This document shows positions 34,722 to 44,247 of a stretch of DNA of 64,000 nt, piece by piece. The position numbers and the translations under genes are program-made. Within the stretch, counting starts at the first letter, position 1. Every line of letters begins with the position of its first letter. The stretch spans positions 62,001 through 126,000 of the forward strand of contig JAIORK010000055.1 in the NCBI GenBank assembly GCA_021108215.1. Direction: 5' to 3'. This stretch comes from a bacterium (GTDB lineage Bacteria; Oederibacteriota; JAAXVQ01; JAUVAV01). The notes beneath the pieces are model-generated. The model did no database searches. It was not told the DNA's origin and saw only the letters and a program-made list of their open reading frames with translations.

Positions 34722-35498
34722 CTACCCCCTCTTGGGTCCGTATAAGGTGAGCATTTCTTCCAAAGTCTGGCTGTCAATTGCAGGTGTGATCTTTCCTCCC
34801 ACGGCCAATGAAATGCTCCGGTTCTCTTCAGAAACCACAATGGCGACCGCATCTGTCTCTTCGGTAACACCGATTGCAGCGCGATGACGGGTTCCATAAT
34901 TTCTTGAAACATTGGGGTCCTGGGTGAGCGGAAGAATACAACCCGCAGCCACCACACGCCATTCCCGGACAATCACAGAACCGTCGTGCAGCGGCGTCTT
35001 GGGAACAAAAATTGTTACCAGCAATTCCGCCGAAAGTTCTGCATCCATACTTGTCCCGGTATCGATAAAACCCTTTAAATTCACATCCCTTTCCAATACG
35101 ATCAAGGCGCCGATTTTGCGGCGCGCCAGCACCCGGCAAGCTTCGGTAATTTCTTTGTATAACCGCGCCTCTTCTTTTAACAGTCCTAAAAACATCCGGC
35201 GGCGCCCCAATTGAATCAACATACGACGCAGCTCCGGTTGAAAAATAATTGCAAAAGCAATCAACCAGACCGCCCAGAGACTGGTCATCAGCCAGTTGAT
35301 GGTATACAGCTGTATCTGAGATCCCACAAAGGCAAACAGGAGCAGAAACAAAAATCCCTTGAGCATCTGCATGGTCCGTGTCTCACGAATCATAAGCAGG
35401 ACACGATAAATCAAAAAGGATACCAACAGAATATCCAGCGCATCCTGCCAGCGAAAATCTATAAGCAATTGATAAAACCGCGTCAATTCAAGCGGCAT
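34722..35498 (-). CDS. cdaA: Diadenylate cyclase (c-di-AMP synthase)
   Basis: This enzyme makes c-di-AMP from two ATP. The 258-residue protein has three N-terminal helices and a DisA_N domain with PLHDGSVIV (the usual DGA is DGS here) and GTRHRAAIGV (RHR motif). I choose ATG 35498 (MPLELTRFYQ), with AAGGAGG 9 bases upstream; the longer frame overlaps more of folP. The order ftsH-folP-cdaA-cdaR links it to the cell-envelope and folate housekeeping genes, as in several other phyla. Confidence 0.94.
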   Translation of the reverse strand: MPLELTRFYQLLIDFRWQDALDILLVSFLIYRVLLMIRETRTMQMLKGFLFLLLFAFVGSQIQLYTINWLMTSLWAVWLIAFAIIFQPELRRMLIQLGRRRMFLGLLKEEARLYKEITEACRVLARRKIGALIVLERDVNLKGFIDTGTSMDAELSAELLVTIFVPKTPLHDGSVIVREWRVVAAGCILPLTQDPNVSRNYGTRHRAAIGVTEETDAVAIVVSEENRSISLAVGGKITPAIDSQTLEEMLTLYGPKRG

Positions 35499-36393
35499 GG
35501 GCGACTTGCCTCCTTGTTGCCTTTTCCTGCTTTTGACGCTTCCCGGCGTCTCGAATGGCATGCGCGACCTGGATGGTCATCTTCATCTCAGAAACATCAT
35601 GCACACGTAAAATATGCGCACCTCGCGCGACAGCCAGCGCCACAGCGGCCGAAGTGCCCCATACCCGCTCCTGAGGCGGGAGGGTGCCGAGAATGCCGCT
35701 GATAAATGATTTACGGGAGACTCCGATTAAAACCGGATACCCGGTTTTAATCAAATCCTGGATATTGTTCAACAACAAAAGATTATGCTGAAGATTTTTT
35801 CCAAAGCCTATCCCGGGATCTAAAATAATTTTGGAATCAGCAATCCCGGCGACACGTGCCTGGCGAACCCTGCGCAGCAATGCTTTACGGACATCCTGCA
35901 CAACATCATCATACCGGGGTGCTTTTTGCATGGTTTGCGGCGTTCCTTGTATATGCATTATCACAATCGGAACCTTGGCGCGCGCAACCACCTGACGCAT
36001 TTCAGGATCTTGCAGACCAGTGACATCATTAATCATTTGAGCACCTGCAGCAATCACTTTGCGGGCGACTTCCGGCTTATAAGTATCCACCGATACCGGA
36101 ACACCCAAATTGACAATCCGTTTCAGCACCGGCAGGATACGCCGCAATTCTTCCGGAGCGGATATGGGGATTGCCCCCGGACGGGTTGACTCTGCACCCA
36201 CATCAATAATATCGGCTCCCGCGTCAATCATCGCCTTGGCACGTTGATACGCTGACAGCGGGGTCCGATAACGTCCCCCATCGGAAAAAGAATCGGTTGT
36301 CAAATTGATAATACCCATGAGTAACGGGCGGATTGCAAGATTAAAACGTTTACTGCGGCAATTTAAAAAAAATCCTCTGGCAGGACTGCCCAT
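35488..36393 (-). CDS. folP: Dihydropteroate synthase
   Basis: FolP condenses p-aminobenzoate with hydroxymethyldihydropterin diphosphate in folate synthesis. Signatures are MGIINLTTDSFSDGGRY (phosphate loop 1), DVGAESTRPGA, the VSVDTYKPEVARKVIAAGA strand, NDVTGLQDPEM, PIVIMHIQGTPQTMQ, DPGIGFGKN and the late VLIGVSRKSFI with RVHDV. Length 301 is slightly long at the N-terminus. It overlaps cdaA by 11 bases. A GC-rich repeat fills the gap from ftsH. Confidence 0.95.
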   Translation of the reverse strand: MGSPARGFFLNCRSKRFNLAIRPLLMGIINLTTDSFSDGGRYRTPLSAYQRAKAMIDAGADIIDVGAESTRPGAIPISAPEELRRILPVLKRIVNLGVPVSVDTYKPEVARKVIAAGAQMINDVTGLQDPEMRQVVARAKVPIVIMHIQGTPQTMQKAPRYDDVVQDVRKALLRRVRQARVAGIADSKIILDPGIGFGKNLQHNLLLLNNIQDLIKTGYPVLIGVSRKSFISGILGTLPPQERVWGTSAAVALAVARGAHILRVHDVSEMKMTIQVAHAIRDAGKRQKQEKATRRQVAHAA

Positions 36394-36461
36394 GGGAATT
36401 CCTTTCCCGAAAGCCGTCAGAGGTCTTGAGGCTGTTCAACTTCCCCGCTTCAACCCCGGCT

Positions 36462-36516
36462 TCCCTGTCTGTCTGCCCGGCCTGTCCGGCCGCCTGTCCG
36501 GCGCATGCAGGACAAA
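36462..36516. repeat. GC-rich palindromic sequence between ftsH and folP
   Basis: GCCCGGCCTGTCCGGCCGCC followed by TGTCCGGCGCATGCAGGACA contains several CCGG-centred hairpins and an inner TGTCCGG direct repeat. It is similar in composition to the repeats at 8733-8797 and 43889-43967. It may act as an mRNA hairpin inside the operon. Confidence 0.5.
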
Positions 36517-36549
36517 TGCAGGACGAATGGGGATTTCACGGATAACCTA

Positions 36550-38397
36550 TTAAGCCTTGGCCTCCTTGGCGGCAGGTGTTTTGATATTAAGAATCAGATT
36601 AACTTCTTCACCTTCAATAATTTCTTTTTCCAAAAGAGTCCCGGCCAACTTATGCAGCTTGGTCTCATTTTTTTTCAGGATCATCGCCGCCCTATCGTAG
36701 GCGGTTGATACAATTCGCTTCACTTCCTTATCAATCCCTTGCGCCGTCATCTCGCTATAATTTTTTTCCTTCATCAGGTCTTTGCCAATAAAAACCTCGC
36801 GGTCTTTTTTCCCAAAGGTCATGGCACCCATTTCCTTGGACATGCCGTATTCACAGACCATGCGATGCGCGATGTCTGTGGCACGTTCCAAATCATTGGA
36901 TGCGCCGGTTGATATTTCTTTAAAAATAAGTTCTTCCGCCGCCCGCCCGGCCAAAAGCCCGGTAATATCTGAATGCAACTCCTCTTTCATCATCAAAAAC
37001 CGGTCTTCGGTGGGGAGCTGCAACGTATAACCCAATGCTGCCTGTCCGCGGGGAATAATTGAAATTTTGTGGACGGGGTTGGTTCCGGGAATAAAACGCG
37101 CCACCAAGGCATGGCCTGCTTCATGATATGCAATAACTTTTTTCTCCCGTTCAGACACCACACGGCTTTTCCGCTCCGGTCCGGCCAAAACGCGCTCAAT
37201 AGCTTCTTCCAGTTCCGACATGGTGACCGCCCGTTTATTCCGCCGTGCCGCCAGCAAGGCACCCTCATTCGCCAAATTCGCCAGGTCGGCACCGGAAAAC
37301 CCGGGCGTACGCCGCGCCAGAATCTGAAGATCAACATCCGGCCCAAGAACAATCTCCTTGGTGTGCACTTTTAAAATACCCACTCGGCCCAGTAAATCCG
37401 GCCGGTCCACCACCACCTGACGGTCAAAACGCCCCGGACGCACGAGTGCGGGATCAAGCACATCCGGCCGGTTGGTGGCTGCAATCAGAATAACACCGGA
37501 ATTGACCTCAAAACCGTCCATCTCCACCAAAAGCTGATTGAGGGTTTGTTCCCGCTCATCGTGTCCGCCGCCCAAACCGGCACCACGGTGTCTGCCGACA
37601 GCATCAATCTCATCAATAAAAATGATGCAGGGCGAGTTCTTCTTGCCCTGCTCGAAAAGATCACGGACGCGTGACGCGCCGACGCCAACAAACATTTCCA
37701 CAAAATCCGATCCGGAAATACTAAAAAACGGCACACCTGCCTCACCGGCAATCGCACGGGCCAGCAGTGTCTTGCCGGTTCCGGGATGTCCCAGCAGTAA
37801 AACGCCTTTGGGAATTTTCCCGCCCAAACGTTGAAATTTTGACGGATCCTTTAAATATTCAATAATTTCTTCCAGGTCCTGTTTTGCTTCATCCACACCG
37901 GCAACATCGGCAAAGGTTACTTTGGGACGGTTGGAGGGGGTCTGGAGTTTCGCCTTGCTCTTGCCAAAGGACATGGCGCCGCCGGCGCCGCCCTGCATTT
38001 TATTAAGATAGTACAACCAAAAAAGAATGAATGCAATGACCGGTCCCCAGGAAAAGAAAAACGTCGCCAGCCACTGAAGCGGCGAGGTTTCAGGGATTTT
38101 CCCGACAATCTCAATGTTCTTTTCATGCAGCTTGTTGAATAGCTGCGGATCATCCATAGGCGCGACCAGATTAAACGGTGTGCTGTCTTTACGTTTTCCG
38201 GTGATCTCCTTGCCTGCCTGCTCTTTTTGTACAATCACGACCTTGGCAATTTCTCCGCGATCCACATCACTTAAAAATTCAGAATAGGTATATTGTTTTT
38301 GCCCGATATGTTTCGGCAAATTAATGTAATTGACGAGCATGATAACAACGACAAAAATAAAAAGCCAAAATGAAAGTGTTTTTAATGAATTATTCAC
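36550..38397 (-). CDS. ftsH: ATP-dependent zinc metalloprotease FtsH
   Basis: This membrane-anchored AAA protease degrades misfolded membrane proteins and selected regulators. The 615-residue protein has two transmembrane helices (about 9-24 and 108-128), Walker A GHPGTGKT (203-210; the second residue is usually Pro), Walker B IIFIDEID, the second region of homology [19 protein letters not shown] and the zinc site HEAGH (425-429). The start is GTG 38397 with AGGAGG 6 bases upstream. Upstream lies a probable sigma-70 promoter at 38484-38512. Confidence 0.97.
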   Translation of the reverse strand: MNNSLKTLSFWLFIFVVVIMLVNYINLPKHIGQKQYTYSEFLSDVDRGEIAKVVIVQKEQAGKEITGKRKDSTPFNLVAPMDDPQLFNKLHEKNIEIVGKIPETSPLQWLATFFFSWGPVIAFILFWLYYLNKMQGGAGGAMSFGKSKAKLQTPSNRPKVTFADVAGVDEAKQDLEEIIEYLKDPSKFQRLGGKIPKGVLLLGHPGTGKTLLARAIAGEAGVPFFSISGSDFVEMFVGVGASRVRDLFEQGKKNSPCIIFIDEIDAVGRHRGAGLGGGHDEREQTLNQLLVEMDGFEVNSGVILIAATNRPDVLDPALVRPGRFDRQVVVDRPDLLGRVGILKVHTKEIVLGPDVDLQILARRTPGFSGADLANLANEGALLAARRNKRAVTMSELEEAIERVLAGPERKSRVVSEREKKVIAYHEAGHALVARFIPGTNPVHKISIIPRGQAALGYTLQLPTEDRFLMMKEELHSDITGLLAGRAAEELIFKEISTGASNDLERATDIAHRMVCEYGMSKEMGAMTFGKKDREVFIGKDLMKEKNYSEMTAQGIDKEVKRIVSTAYDRAAMILKKNETKLHKLAGTLLEKEIIEGEEVNLILNIKTPAAKEAKA

Positions 38398-38483
38398 AAA
38401 ATGCCTCCTACCAGCCTAACCAAATTACCCCAGATACCTCTGCAGCTATCCTTTTATTTTTCAATACAAATTTAGGATGGCCT

Positions 38484-38512
38484 ATCGTAGCATACAGTTT
38501 TCAGGCTGGCAA
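38484..38512 (-). promoter_or_regulatory. Sigma-70-type promoter for ftsH
   Basis: On the minus strand, TTGCCA (38512-38507) and TACGAT (38489-38484) are 17 bases apart. The start would lie about 80 bases before the ftsH start codon. No operator is evident. Confidence 0.6.
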
Positions 38513-38672
38513 CTTTAAATTCTCCGCTTGTTTTTAATCAAATTTTCAAAATTTTTCATGCGATTACATCTGTTTTCATTGCTAGTGACGGCGATTCCGG
38601 TTATTTTACGAAGCTTTAAATCACCCTGCTTCACCAGGAGCTTAAACATTTAGTCGGATTATTTGTATTTTG

Positions 38673-38792
38673 CCGTCATACCGGCGGAAGCCGGTATCCA
38701 GGAATCTGAATTTTAAAGCTTTTTCTGGACCCCGGTTTTCACCGGGGTGACGAACAATACCTAAAACAGGCTAATTGCCCAGGCTCCTACTG
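38673..38792. repeat. Composite dispersed repeat ending TGCCCAGGCTCCTA, copy 2
   Basis: It begins GTCATACCGGCGGAAGCCGG and has ACCCCGGTTTTCACCGGGGT hairpin and TGACGAACAA, then ATTGCCCAGGCTCCTA. The last 14 bases are identical to copy 1 at 25634-25765, and both have GTCA...TGAC ends. Confidence 0.65.
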
Positions 38793-38821
38793 TCCAAGTT
38801 ATAAAACACACTGTCTTCTAT

Positions 38822-38957
38822 TCGCCCTAAGTGCTAATTTTTAAAGGAAAACTGATACTGTATCCATACGCTAAAGCCGGATTTGACGATAAAGTCCCCT
38901 GATGTTCCATAAAACGCGTGGTGCGTTTTTTCCTTTAAAAATCAGTACTTAGGGCGA
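38822..38957. repeat. Long inverted repeat C (30-bp arms, 76-base loop)
   Basis: The arms 38822-38851 (TCGCCCTAAGTGCTAATTTT...) and 38928-38957 match at 28 of 30 positions. The span is 136 bases, the same as repeat B at 7397-7532, yet the sequences are unrelated. There is no reading frame and no obvious terminator tract outside the stem. Confidence 0.85.
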
Positions 38958-39036
38958 TCCTGTAGCTGCCGTATTTTAAAATCCGGACAAAAATCACCCT
39001 GCTACAAATAAAACAAATTTCCAGGATGCAGACCGG

Positions 39037-40458
39037 TCAACGGCGGGCTCTCTGGGGAAACACACTTATTTTGACAGCTGCTACGGTGGCAAGAGTTATT
39101 TTTGCACTTTCTGCGATGGGACCCATATACACCCATATCACTTCATGATTCCGTACCACAAGCGGCCACGTTTCAATTTCTTCCCTGGACAATCCCATTT
39201 CCAGCAAAATCTTTCGGACGGATTTCTTTTTTCCCGCCATCCCCAAAGGACTCAGCACATCACCGGTTTTGAGCGTTCGCATCACCAGCGTCCCTTTGAC
39301 ACTCTTGGCATCCAGGAAAACATGCCGCGCATCCGGCGGCCTGCGAAGGCGGGTTGGCCTTGCTGCTGATTCCATTTTGACGCCAAAGGGGACCCCGGGG
39401 TTCTGGTTGAGTCCTTTTTTTAATTTCATACAGTACGCTGCCGCTTGCACCTTCGGAGCAGTCTTTTCCACCACCAATATTCCCCGGTGCAAGCCGGCCT
39501 GCCAAAGACCGGGCAGACTTATTCCCTGCCGGCCTTGTAAAACAGCATCCCAAACACGTCTGAGATGCTGGTTGGATTTCTCCGGAATTCCCAACATCTC
39601 CCAGACACCGGCTAAAACACGCCATTGGATGGCCTCCGGCAATTTCAACAACGCCTGCCGGTGAATCCGGCATTTTGTTTCTTCTCCGGTGATACCGAGT
39701 TTTCGCATTGCTTTTTGTGTCAACGACGCCAGCAGGGCTTCATCACGCCGCAAGCTTTCTCCATTTTGTACAATGCGCTGCTTTAACAATGGATTATACT
39801 TTTTTTCCAAAAGCGGAATCAATTCCAGCCGGAGACGGTTGCGCGCAAACACATTTTGTTGATTACTCTTGTCCACACGCCACTTAATTTTTTTTTGCCG
39901 CAGAAACATTTCCAGCGCTTGCTTGGGGATGGTTAATAAAGGACGCAGCAAACGCAATCCTTTGGGTGCGGTTGGATGAGGGAAAATTCTATCGGCTTGC
40001 ATGCCGGATAACCCGCGGCTTCCGGTTCCCCGTAAAAAATTAAACAGAATCGTCTCCACCTGATCGTCCTGGTGATGCGCCAGCACAACGGCTTTGGCCT
40101 TGATCCGGACGGCTGTATCCATAAAACAGTCCTGCCGCACCAACCGGCCTGCGGTCTCTTGGGAAATCCCGCGCTTCACCGCTATTTTCGTGACATGACT
40201 ATGGTAAACAGAACAAGGAATATTCAGGTCTTGGCAATGCCGCATGACGAGCCGCATATCCCGGTCCGCCTCCTTGGCACGCATGCCATGATGAACATGC
40301 ACAACATGCAGCCGCTGGGAAGCATCGGGTAAACAAGCGTACAGAAGATAAAGCAGCGCCACGGAATCCGCCCCGCCGGATACACCGGCAATCAACGCTC
40401 CGCGTGCAGGCAGCAATTGCTGTACCTCACGGATAATTTCTTTTAACAATGGTTTCAT
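39037..40458 (-). CDS. tilS: tRNA(Ile)-lysidine synthase
   Basis: TilS converts C34 of the CAU anticodon of tRNA-Ile to lysidine. The PP-loop SGGADS is at residues 27-32, followed by VHVHHGMRAKEADRD and VLAHHQDDQVETILFNFLRG, then the FARNRLRLELIPLLEKKYNP segment. The C-terminal substrate-binding domain includes KKKSVRKILLEMGL. The 473-residue length is in the usual range. It starts two bases after the spermidine-synthase-like gene. Confidence 0.95.
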   Translation of the reverse strand: MKPLLKEIIREVQQLLPARGALIAGVSGGADSVALLYLLYACLPDASQRLHVVHVHHGMRAKEADRDMRLVMRHCQDLNIPCSVYHSHVTKIAVKRGISQETAGRLVRQDCFMDTAVRIKAKAVVLAHHQDDQVETILFNFLRGTGSRGLSGMQADRIFPHPTAPKGLRLLRPLLTIPKQALEMFLRQKKIKWRVDKSNQQNVFARNRLRLELIPLLEKKYNPLLKQRIVQNGESLRRDEALLASLTQKAMRKLGITGEETKCRIHRQALLKLPEAIQWRVLAGVWEMLGIPEKSNQHLRRVWDAVLQGRQGISLPGLWQAGLHRGILVVEKTAPKVQAAAYCMKLKKGLNQNPGVPFGVKMESAARPTRLRRPPDARHVFLDAKSVKGTLVMRTLKTGDVLSPLGMAGKKKSVRKILLEMGLSREEIETWPLVVRNHEVIWVYMGPIAESAKITLATVAAVKISVFPQRARR

Positions 40459-40460
40459 GA

Positions 40461-42011
40461 CTAGTTTAACAACACTTCCGGTCCCAGGCTGTCAATCACC
40501 AACTGCCGCCAACGGCGGTAAACAACCCGGTTCATGAATTCCACCGGATTGTAATCATCTGTACAGATAACCGCATCTTCCCAACCTGAAATACTTACCG
40601 CGTTGGCCTGCAACGCATTCCATACTTCAGGATCCGGACCCTCCTGTGGTTCGGGACCCTCCCCGGCAATACAAACAATATTCCCGAACTTATGCTTGGC
40701 TTCGCTGAAAAAAGACTTGCACCAGTCATGCGGCGCTCGCAAGGTCGCAAAAACCGAAGCCCCGGCCTCGCGATGCGGCCCCTGAACGTATCCAACAAAA
40801 TTTAAAGCCGTCACGCCGCCGGGATTCAAAATATTCTTCACCTCCGTAAAAAAATTTTTAGTCAGTAAATGACTCGGGAAATTTTCACCATTGAATGTAT
40901 TCAACACAACCACATCATATTTTTTTTGTGTGGTACGCACAAACCGCCGTCCGTCATCCAGGGTAATCCTGACTTTTTGCGGATCAATCCCAAAATAGGT
41001 TTCCGCCACTGCCTTGATTTTTTTATCAATTTCAACAACATCCACCCGGAATTCCTTGCGCAATAAAGCATGCACAATATTCCCGCCGCCCAGGCCGACC
41101 ACCAAAACATCTTTGGCCTCCGGGTGATAGCTGGTGATTGCATCAACCATATCACTGACATAGCGCGGCACCGCCCGATGCGAACGGTAATCTTCTCCCG
41201 ACTGGGTGACCCCATCCACCAATAAAATTCTCTGGTTACCAATTTGCGCCACCTTAATCTCTCCGTAAAAGCTATTGGTCTTGTAAATTATCTTTAAATT
41301 TCCTGTAGAACTTGGATTAGGGGATATGCGGGGAAAAAAAATCAAGCTCCCCAATCCCAGGATGATCAGCGCCAGAAAAATCCACCACCGACGTGAACGG
41401 ATAACGAAATAATAAAACAGGGGCATGATCAACAACACCATTCCCAACCCGAGTAAAATCGTACTCAAACGAAAATTGGGAATCAAATAGAACCCCATGA
41501 CAACCGTCCCAATAAAACTTCCCACAGTGGAGATCGCATAGAGCATACCCACGCGTGATCCCAGTTTTTCAAATTGATCGGTGAACAGTTTGGTGGCATA
41601 AGGACTGACAATCCCGAGAAAAAAAAGCGGCAGGCTGAACAGAATGACACTCCCGATCAAAACCCCGCCCCGAACGCCGAAATGGCCGGCAAAGGTCAGC
41701 ACCGGATTGCGCAAAACCGGAATAAGAAACGTGAGCAGCGCGGATAGGGTAATCGCCAAATATAAAAATTCCGGACGCCGCTTGGCATCCGCCAATTTAC
41801 CGCCCAGCCAATAACCGACGGAAAGCGCCAGCAGCGTCACCGTAATCAGAGCCGACCAAACATAAATACCTACTCCAAAAAACGGACCCACCACACGTGT
41901 GCCCACCACCTCCAGCATCATGATCACATTGCCGGTGATAAAGATGGTTAACAGCAGCACCCAGGGTGGAACCGCCCCTGAAGGATGTTCCCCGGTTTTA
42001 TTCATTTGCAT
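40461..42011 (-). CDS. Membrane protein with spermidine-synthase-like domain
   Basis: This 516-residue protein has about seven N-terminal transmembrane helices (residues 10-240) fused to a spermidine-synthase/methyltransferase-like Rossmann domain. The domain contains VLVVGLGGGNIVHALLRKEF, VVEIDKKIKAVAETYFGI and ITLDDGRRFVRTT. The polyamine site is not clearly conserved, so the substrate is uncertain. I use ATG 42011, with GGAGGAGG 6 bases upstream; this overlaps the preceding gene by 14 bases. Confidence 0.85.
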   Translation of the reverse strand: MQMNKTGEHPSGAVPPWVLLLTIFITGNVIMMLEVVGTRVVGPFFGVGIYVWSALITVTLLALSVGYWLGGKLADAKRRPEFLYLAITLSALLTFLIPVLRNPVLTFAGHFGVRGGVLIGSVILFSLPLFFLGIVSPYATKLFTDQFEKLGSRVGMLYAISTVGSFIGTVVMGFYLIPNFRLSTILLGLGMVLLIMPLFYYFVIRSRRWWIFLALIILGLGSLIFFPRISPNPSSTGNLKIIYKTNSFYGEIKVAQIGNQRILLVDGVTQSGEDYRSHRAVPRYVSDMVDAITSYHPEAKDVLVVGLGGGNIVHALLRKEFRVDVVEIDKKIKAVAETYFGIDPQKVRITLDDGRRFVRTTQKKYDVVVLNTFNGENFPSHLLTKNFFTEVKNILNPGGVTALNFVGYVQGPHREAGASVFATLRAPHDWCKSFFSEAKHKFGNIVCIAGEGPEPQEGPDPEVWNALQANAVSISGWEDAVICTDDYNPVEFMNRVVYRRWRQLVIDSLGPEVLLN

Positions 42012-43860
42012 ATTTTTCCTCCTCCGTTTGCACACCGCCCAGCTTTAAAACCTGCACCGCCAGGTCAGCTTTACCAAAAGGCGCCGACACTTGAACCCCT
42101 TGAATATGCTTTTTGATTTTAACCAATGCCTCCCCGGCAATTTTCACGCCCTCTTGCTGTGCATCACGCCCGCTGCCTTTTGCGCGCATTCTTTCCATAA
42201 TTACAGGCGGTACTGTGGCCCCGGGAACTTCATTATTCATGAACTCCGCATTTTTAAAAGACATCAAAGGCCAGATCCCGGCAACAATGGGAAGGGTGAC
42301 ATCCTTGATTCTATCTCGAAACCGAAAAAAAATGTCCGGATCAAAAACCGGCTGGGTAATCATAAATTCCGCACCAGCGGCAATTTTTTGATGAAGCCGT
42401 TCAATTTCCTCATCCAAATTAATCGCACCGGGATTCACCCCCACGCCTTTTAAAAAAGCCAGCGGTTTGGGTATCGGATTGCCGCCAACATCACGCGCCT
42501 GATTGAGACCTGTCACGATTTTGGTAAGTCCAATGGAATCCACATCAAAGACTGCCGTGGCATCCGGGTAATCCCCCACTTTTGGCGGATCTCCTGTGAT
42601 AATAAGCAAATTACGAATTCCGGCAGCATGCAACCCCAATAAATCCGACTGCATCCCAATGATATTCCGGTCCCGGCATGTGTAGTGCAAGATAGCTTCA
42701 ATCCCAACTTGCTGCTCGATCAGCATGGCCAGCACCATGGGAGAAAGCCGGGCGGAAGCACGCGGCCCGTCAGGAATATTCACTGCATCAATCCCGTTCG
42801 CCTCTAACAAACGGCACTTGGCAATCGTGTCCGTCGGATCAGCACTACGCGGCGGGGTGATTTCAATGGTTGTGATAAATTTCCCGGTGTGAAGCGCCTG
42901 GCCCAGCCGGGACTTGTCCGCTTGGGGTACTTCCTCAACAGCTGCCTGTTCCGTTTCCGTCAGGACGACTTCCACATTGCGTTTACCGGGAAACAGCGCC
43001 CGAATGGCCGAGTGCATGGCTTTAATATGCTTGGGTGCCGTACCGCAGCATCCGCCGACAACCCGGGCGCCGGTCTGGATAAAGCGTTTCGCGTACTCCG
43101 CCATATATTCAATTGATGCCAGATAAAAATAACGGCCGTCAACCACTTTGGGCATCCCGGCATTGGGCATGCATGAGATTGGTTTTTTTGTAATCGTTTG
43201 AGCTTTTTCCAAGAGCGAAATCATATCCGCCGGGCCGGTGGAACAATTAAACCCAATCACATCCACATCGAGCTTATCCGCCGCTTTCAAAAAAATATCC
43301 AGGGTCGTGCCGATCGCAGTCTCACCTTTTTCATTAAATGATCCTTGCGCAATAATCGGTAAATCGGAAATGGAACGGGTGATCTCAACTGCCAACTTAA
43401 GTTCCTGACTATCTGAAAAACTCTCAAAAACAATCAGATCAACACCCGCCTCAATGAGACTGCCGATCTGCGCTTGATAAAGTGCTTTGGCCTGTTCCCC
43501 GCCAAGGGGACCCAACGGTTTTAAGTGAGCACCCAAAGGCCCTACTGAACCAGCCACCAAGGCTGCATCCTGTGCCGCCTCCTTGGCCATCTCCACCGCC
43601 CGCATATTAATCTCGCGAACCTTGGCTTCTAAACCAAAACCCTTCAATTTATTGCCATTGGCGCCGTAAGTATTGGTTTTAATCACATCTGCGCCGGCTT
43701 GTACATACGCCGCATAAATATCAGAAACCATTTTAGGCGCTGTAAGATTAAGCCCTTCGTAACATTGGTTGATGTACGCGCCTTTTTTATACAGCATGGT
43801 TCCCATCGCACCGTCAAACAGAACCACACCTTCCTTTAATTTTTCACTAAACGATTTCAC
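41998..43860 (-). CDS. Bifunctional homocysteine S-methyltransferase/methylenetetrahydrofolate reductase
   Basis: This 620-residue fusion, of the YitJ type, joins an N-terminal homocysteine methyltransferase (FDGAMGTMLYKKGAYINQCY; zinc Cys in GFNCSTGP and VVGGCCGTAP) to a C-terminal MetF-type flavoprotein (ITTIEITPPRSADPTDTIAK, LLIITGDPPKVGDYPDA, ITQPVFDPDIFF). It lacks the cobalamin-binding modules of full MetH. It could serve methionine salvage or a B12-partner path. The start is GTG 43860; the upstream frame runs into palindromic repeats and is rejected. Confidence 0.93.
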   Translation of the reverse strand: MKSFSEKLKEGVVLFDGAMGTMLYKKGAYINQCYEGLNLTAPKMVSDIYAAYVQAGADVIKTNTYGANGNKLKGFGLEAKVREINMRAVEMAKEAAQDAALVAGSVGPLGAHLKPLGPLGGEQAKALYQAQIGSLIEAGVDLIVFESFSDSQELKLAVEITRSISDLPIIAQGSFNEKGETAIGTTLDIFLKAADKLDVDVIGFNCSTGPADMISLLEKAQTITKKPISCMPNAGMPKVVDGRYFYLASIEYMAEYAKRFIQTGARVVGGCCGTAPKHIKAMHSAIRALFPGKRNVEVVLTETEQAAVEEVPQADKSRLGQALHTGKFITTIEITPPRSADPTDTIAKCRLLEANGIDAVNIPDGPRASARLSPMVLAMLIEQQVGIEAILHYTCRDRNIIGMQSDLLGLHAAGIRNLLIITGDPPKVGDYPDATAVFDVDSIGLTKIVTGLNQARDVGGNPIPKPLAFLKGVGVNPGAINLDEEIERLHQKIAAGAEFMITQPVFDPDIFFRFRDRIKDVTLPIVAGIWPLMSFKNAEFMNNEVPGATVPPVIMERMRAKGSGRDAQQEGVKIAGEALVKIKKHIQGVQVSAPFGKADLAVQVLKLGGVQTEEEKYANE

Positions 43861-44247
43861 TAAAAAAACCACCCCTGACTTTAATAGTAGAGAACAGGCA
43901 CCCGGCATTCGCCCCCGCATACGCGGGGCAAGCTGGGCAAGTCCGCCGGACAAGTTGCCTGTTCCCTACATTTTTACCGTACCTGAAGTAAAAGCACAAG
44001 AACTTAAAAGGTATTTAGTCGCTCCTGAAAAAGTCAAACTGGAATTCATTTCCCGATGAAGCCTGGTCAAACGATTGAGCAAGTACGCTGCCGGGCATTG
44101 CCCGGCGCATGCCGGGATTTGGATGATACGATGATACCTCGCCTTCGTGGCCGCTACTTTAGTGTCTATCCTCATCCCCGTTCCGTACTTTGTCCTTTGG
44201 CAGCTCACGCGCTCAATCGGTTGAGACCTGTACGCGTTATTAATTTT
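43861..44247. other. Intergenic region with nested palindromes
   Basis: This gap before the methyltransferase fusion has no supported gene. It contains the palindromic repeat at 43889-43967 and a second GC-rich hairpin at 44084-44115 (GCCGGGCATTGCCCGGCGCA). No SAM or cobalamin riboswitch core was found on the minus strand. A plus-strand stretch near 43970-44059 reads like protein for about 28 residues but has no start site and is not called. Confidence 0.5.
43889..43967. repeat. GC-rich nested inverted repeat
   Basis: Outer arms AGAGAACAGGCA (43889-43900) and TGCCTGTTCCCT (43956-43967) pair at 11 of 12 positions. Inside are CCCCCGCATACGCGGGG and GTCCGCCGGAC hairpins. It belongs to the same GC-rich, CCGG-containing class as 361-412 and 8733-8797. 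Confidence 0.65.

Larger units (their letters stand above)
38398..39036. other. 639-base gap upstream of ftsH
   Basis: No gene is supported here. It contains, from ftsH outward, a likely promoter (38484-38512), a composite dispersed repeat (38673-38792) and long inverted repeat C (38822-38957). The gap separates tilS from ftsH, which are adjacent in many genomes. Confidence 0.7.

Noticed and set aside
43769-44059. Plus-strand frame ending in a protein-like stretch (VKAQELKRYLVAPEKVKL)
   Set aside because: Its first half lies antisense to the methyltransferase fusion and repeats, there is no start signal, and no family was recognised. It may be a gene remnant but cannot be supported.
43861-44247. 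Possible SAM or cobalamin riboswitch before the methionine-related gene
   Set aside because: The conserved cores of these riboswitches were not found on the minus strand; the hairpins belong to dispersed repeats.
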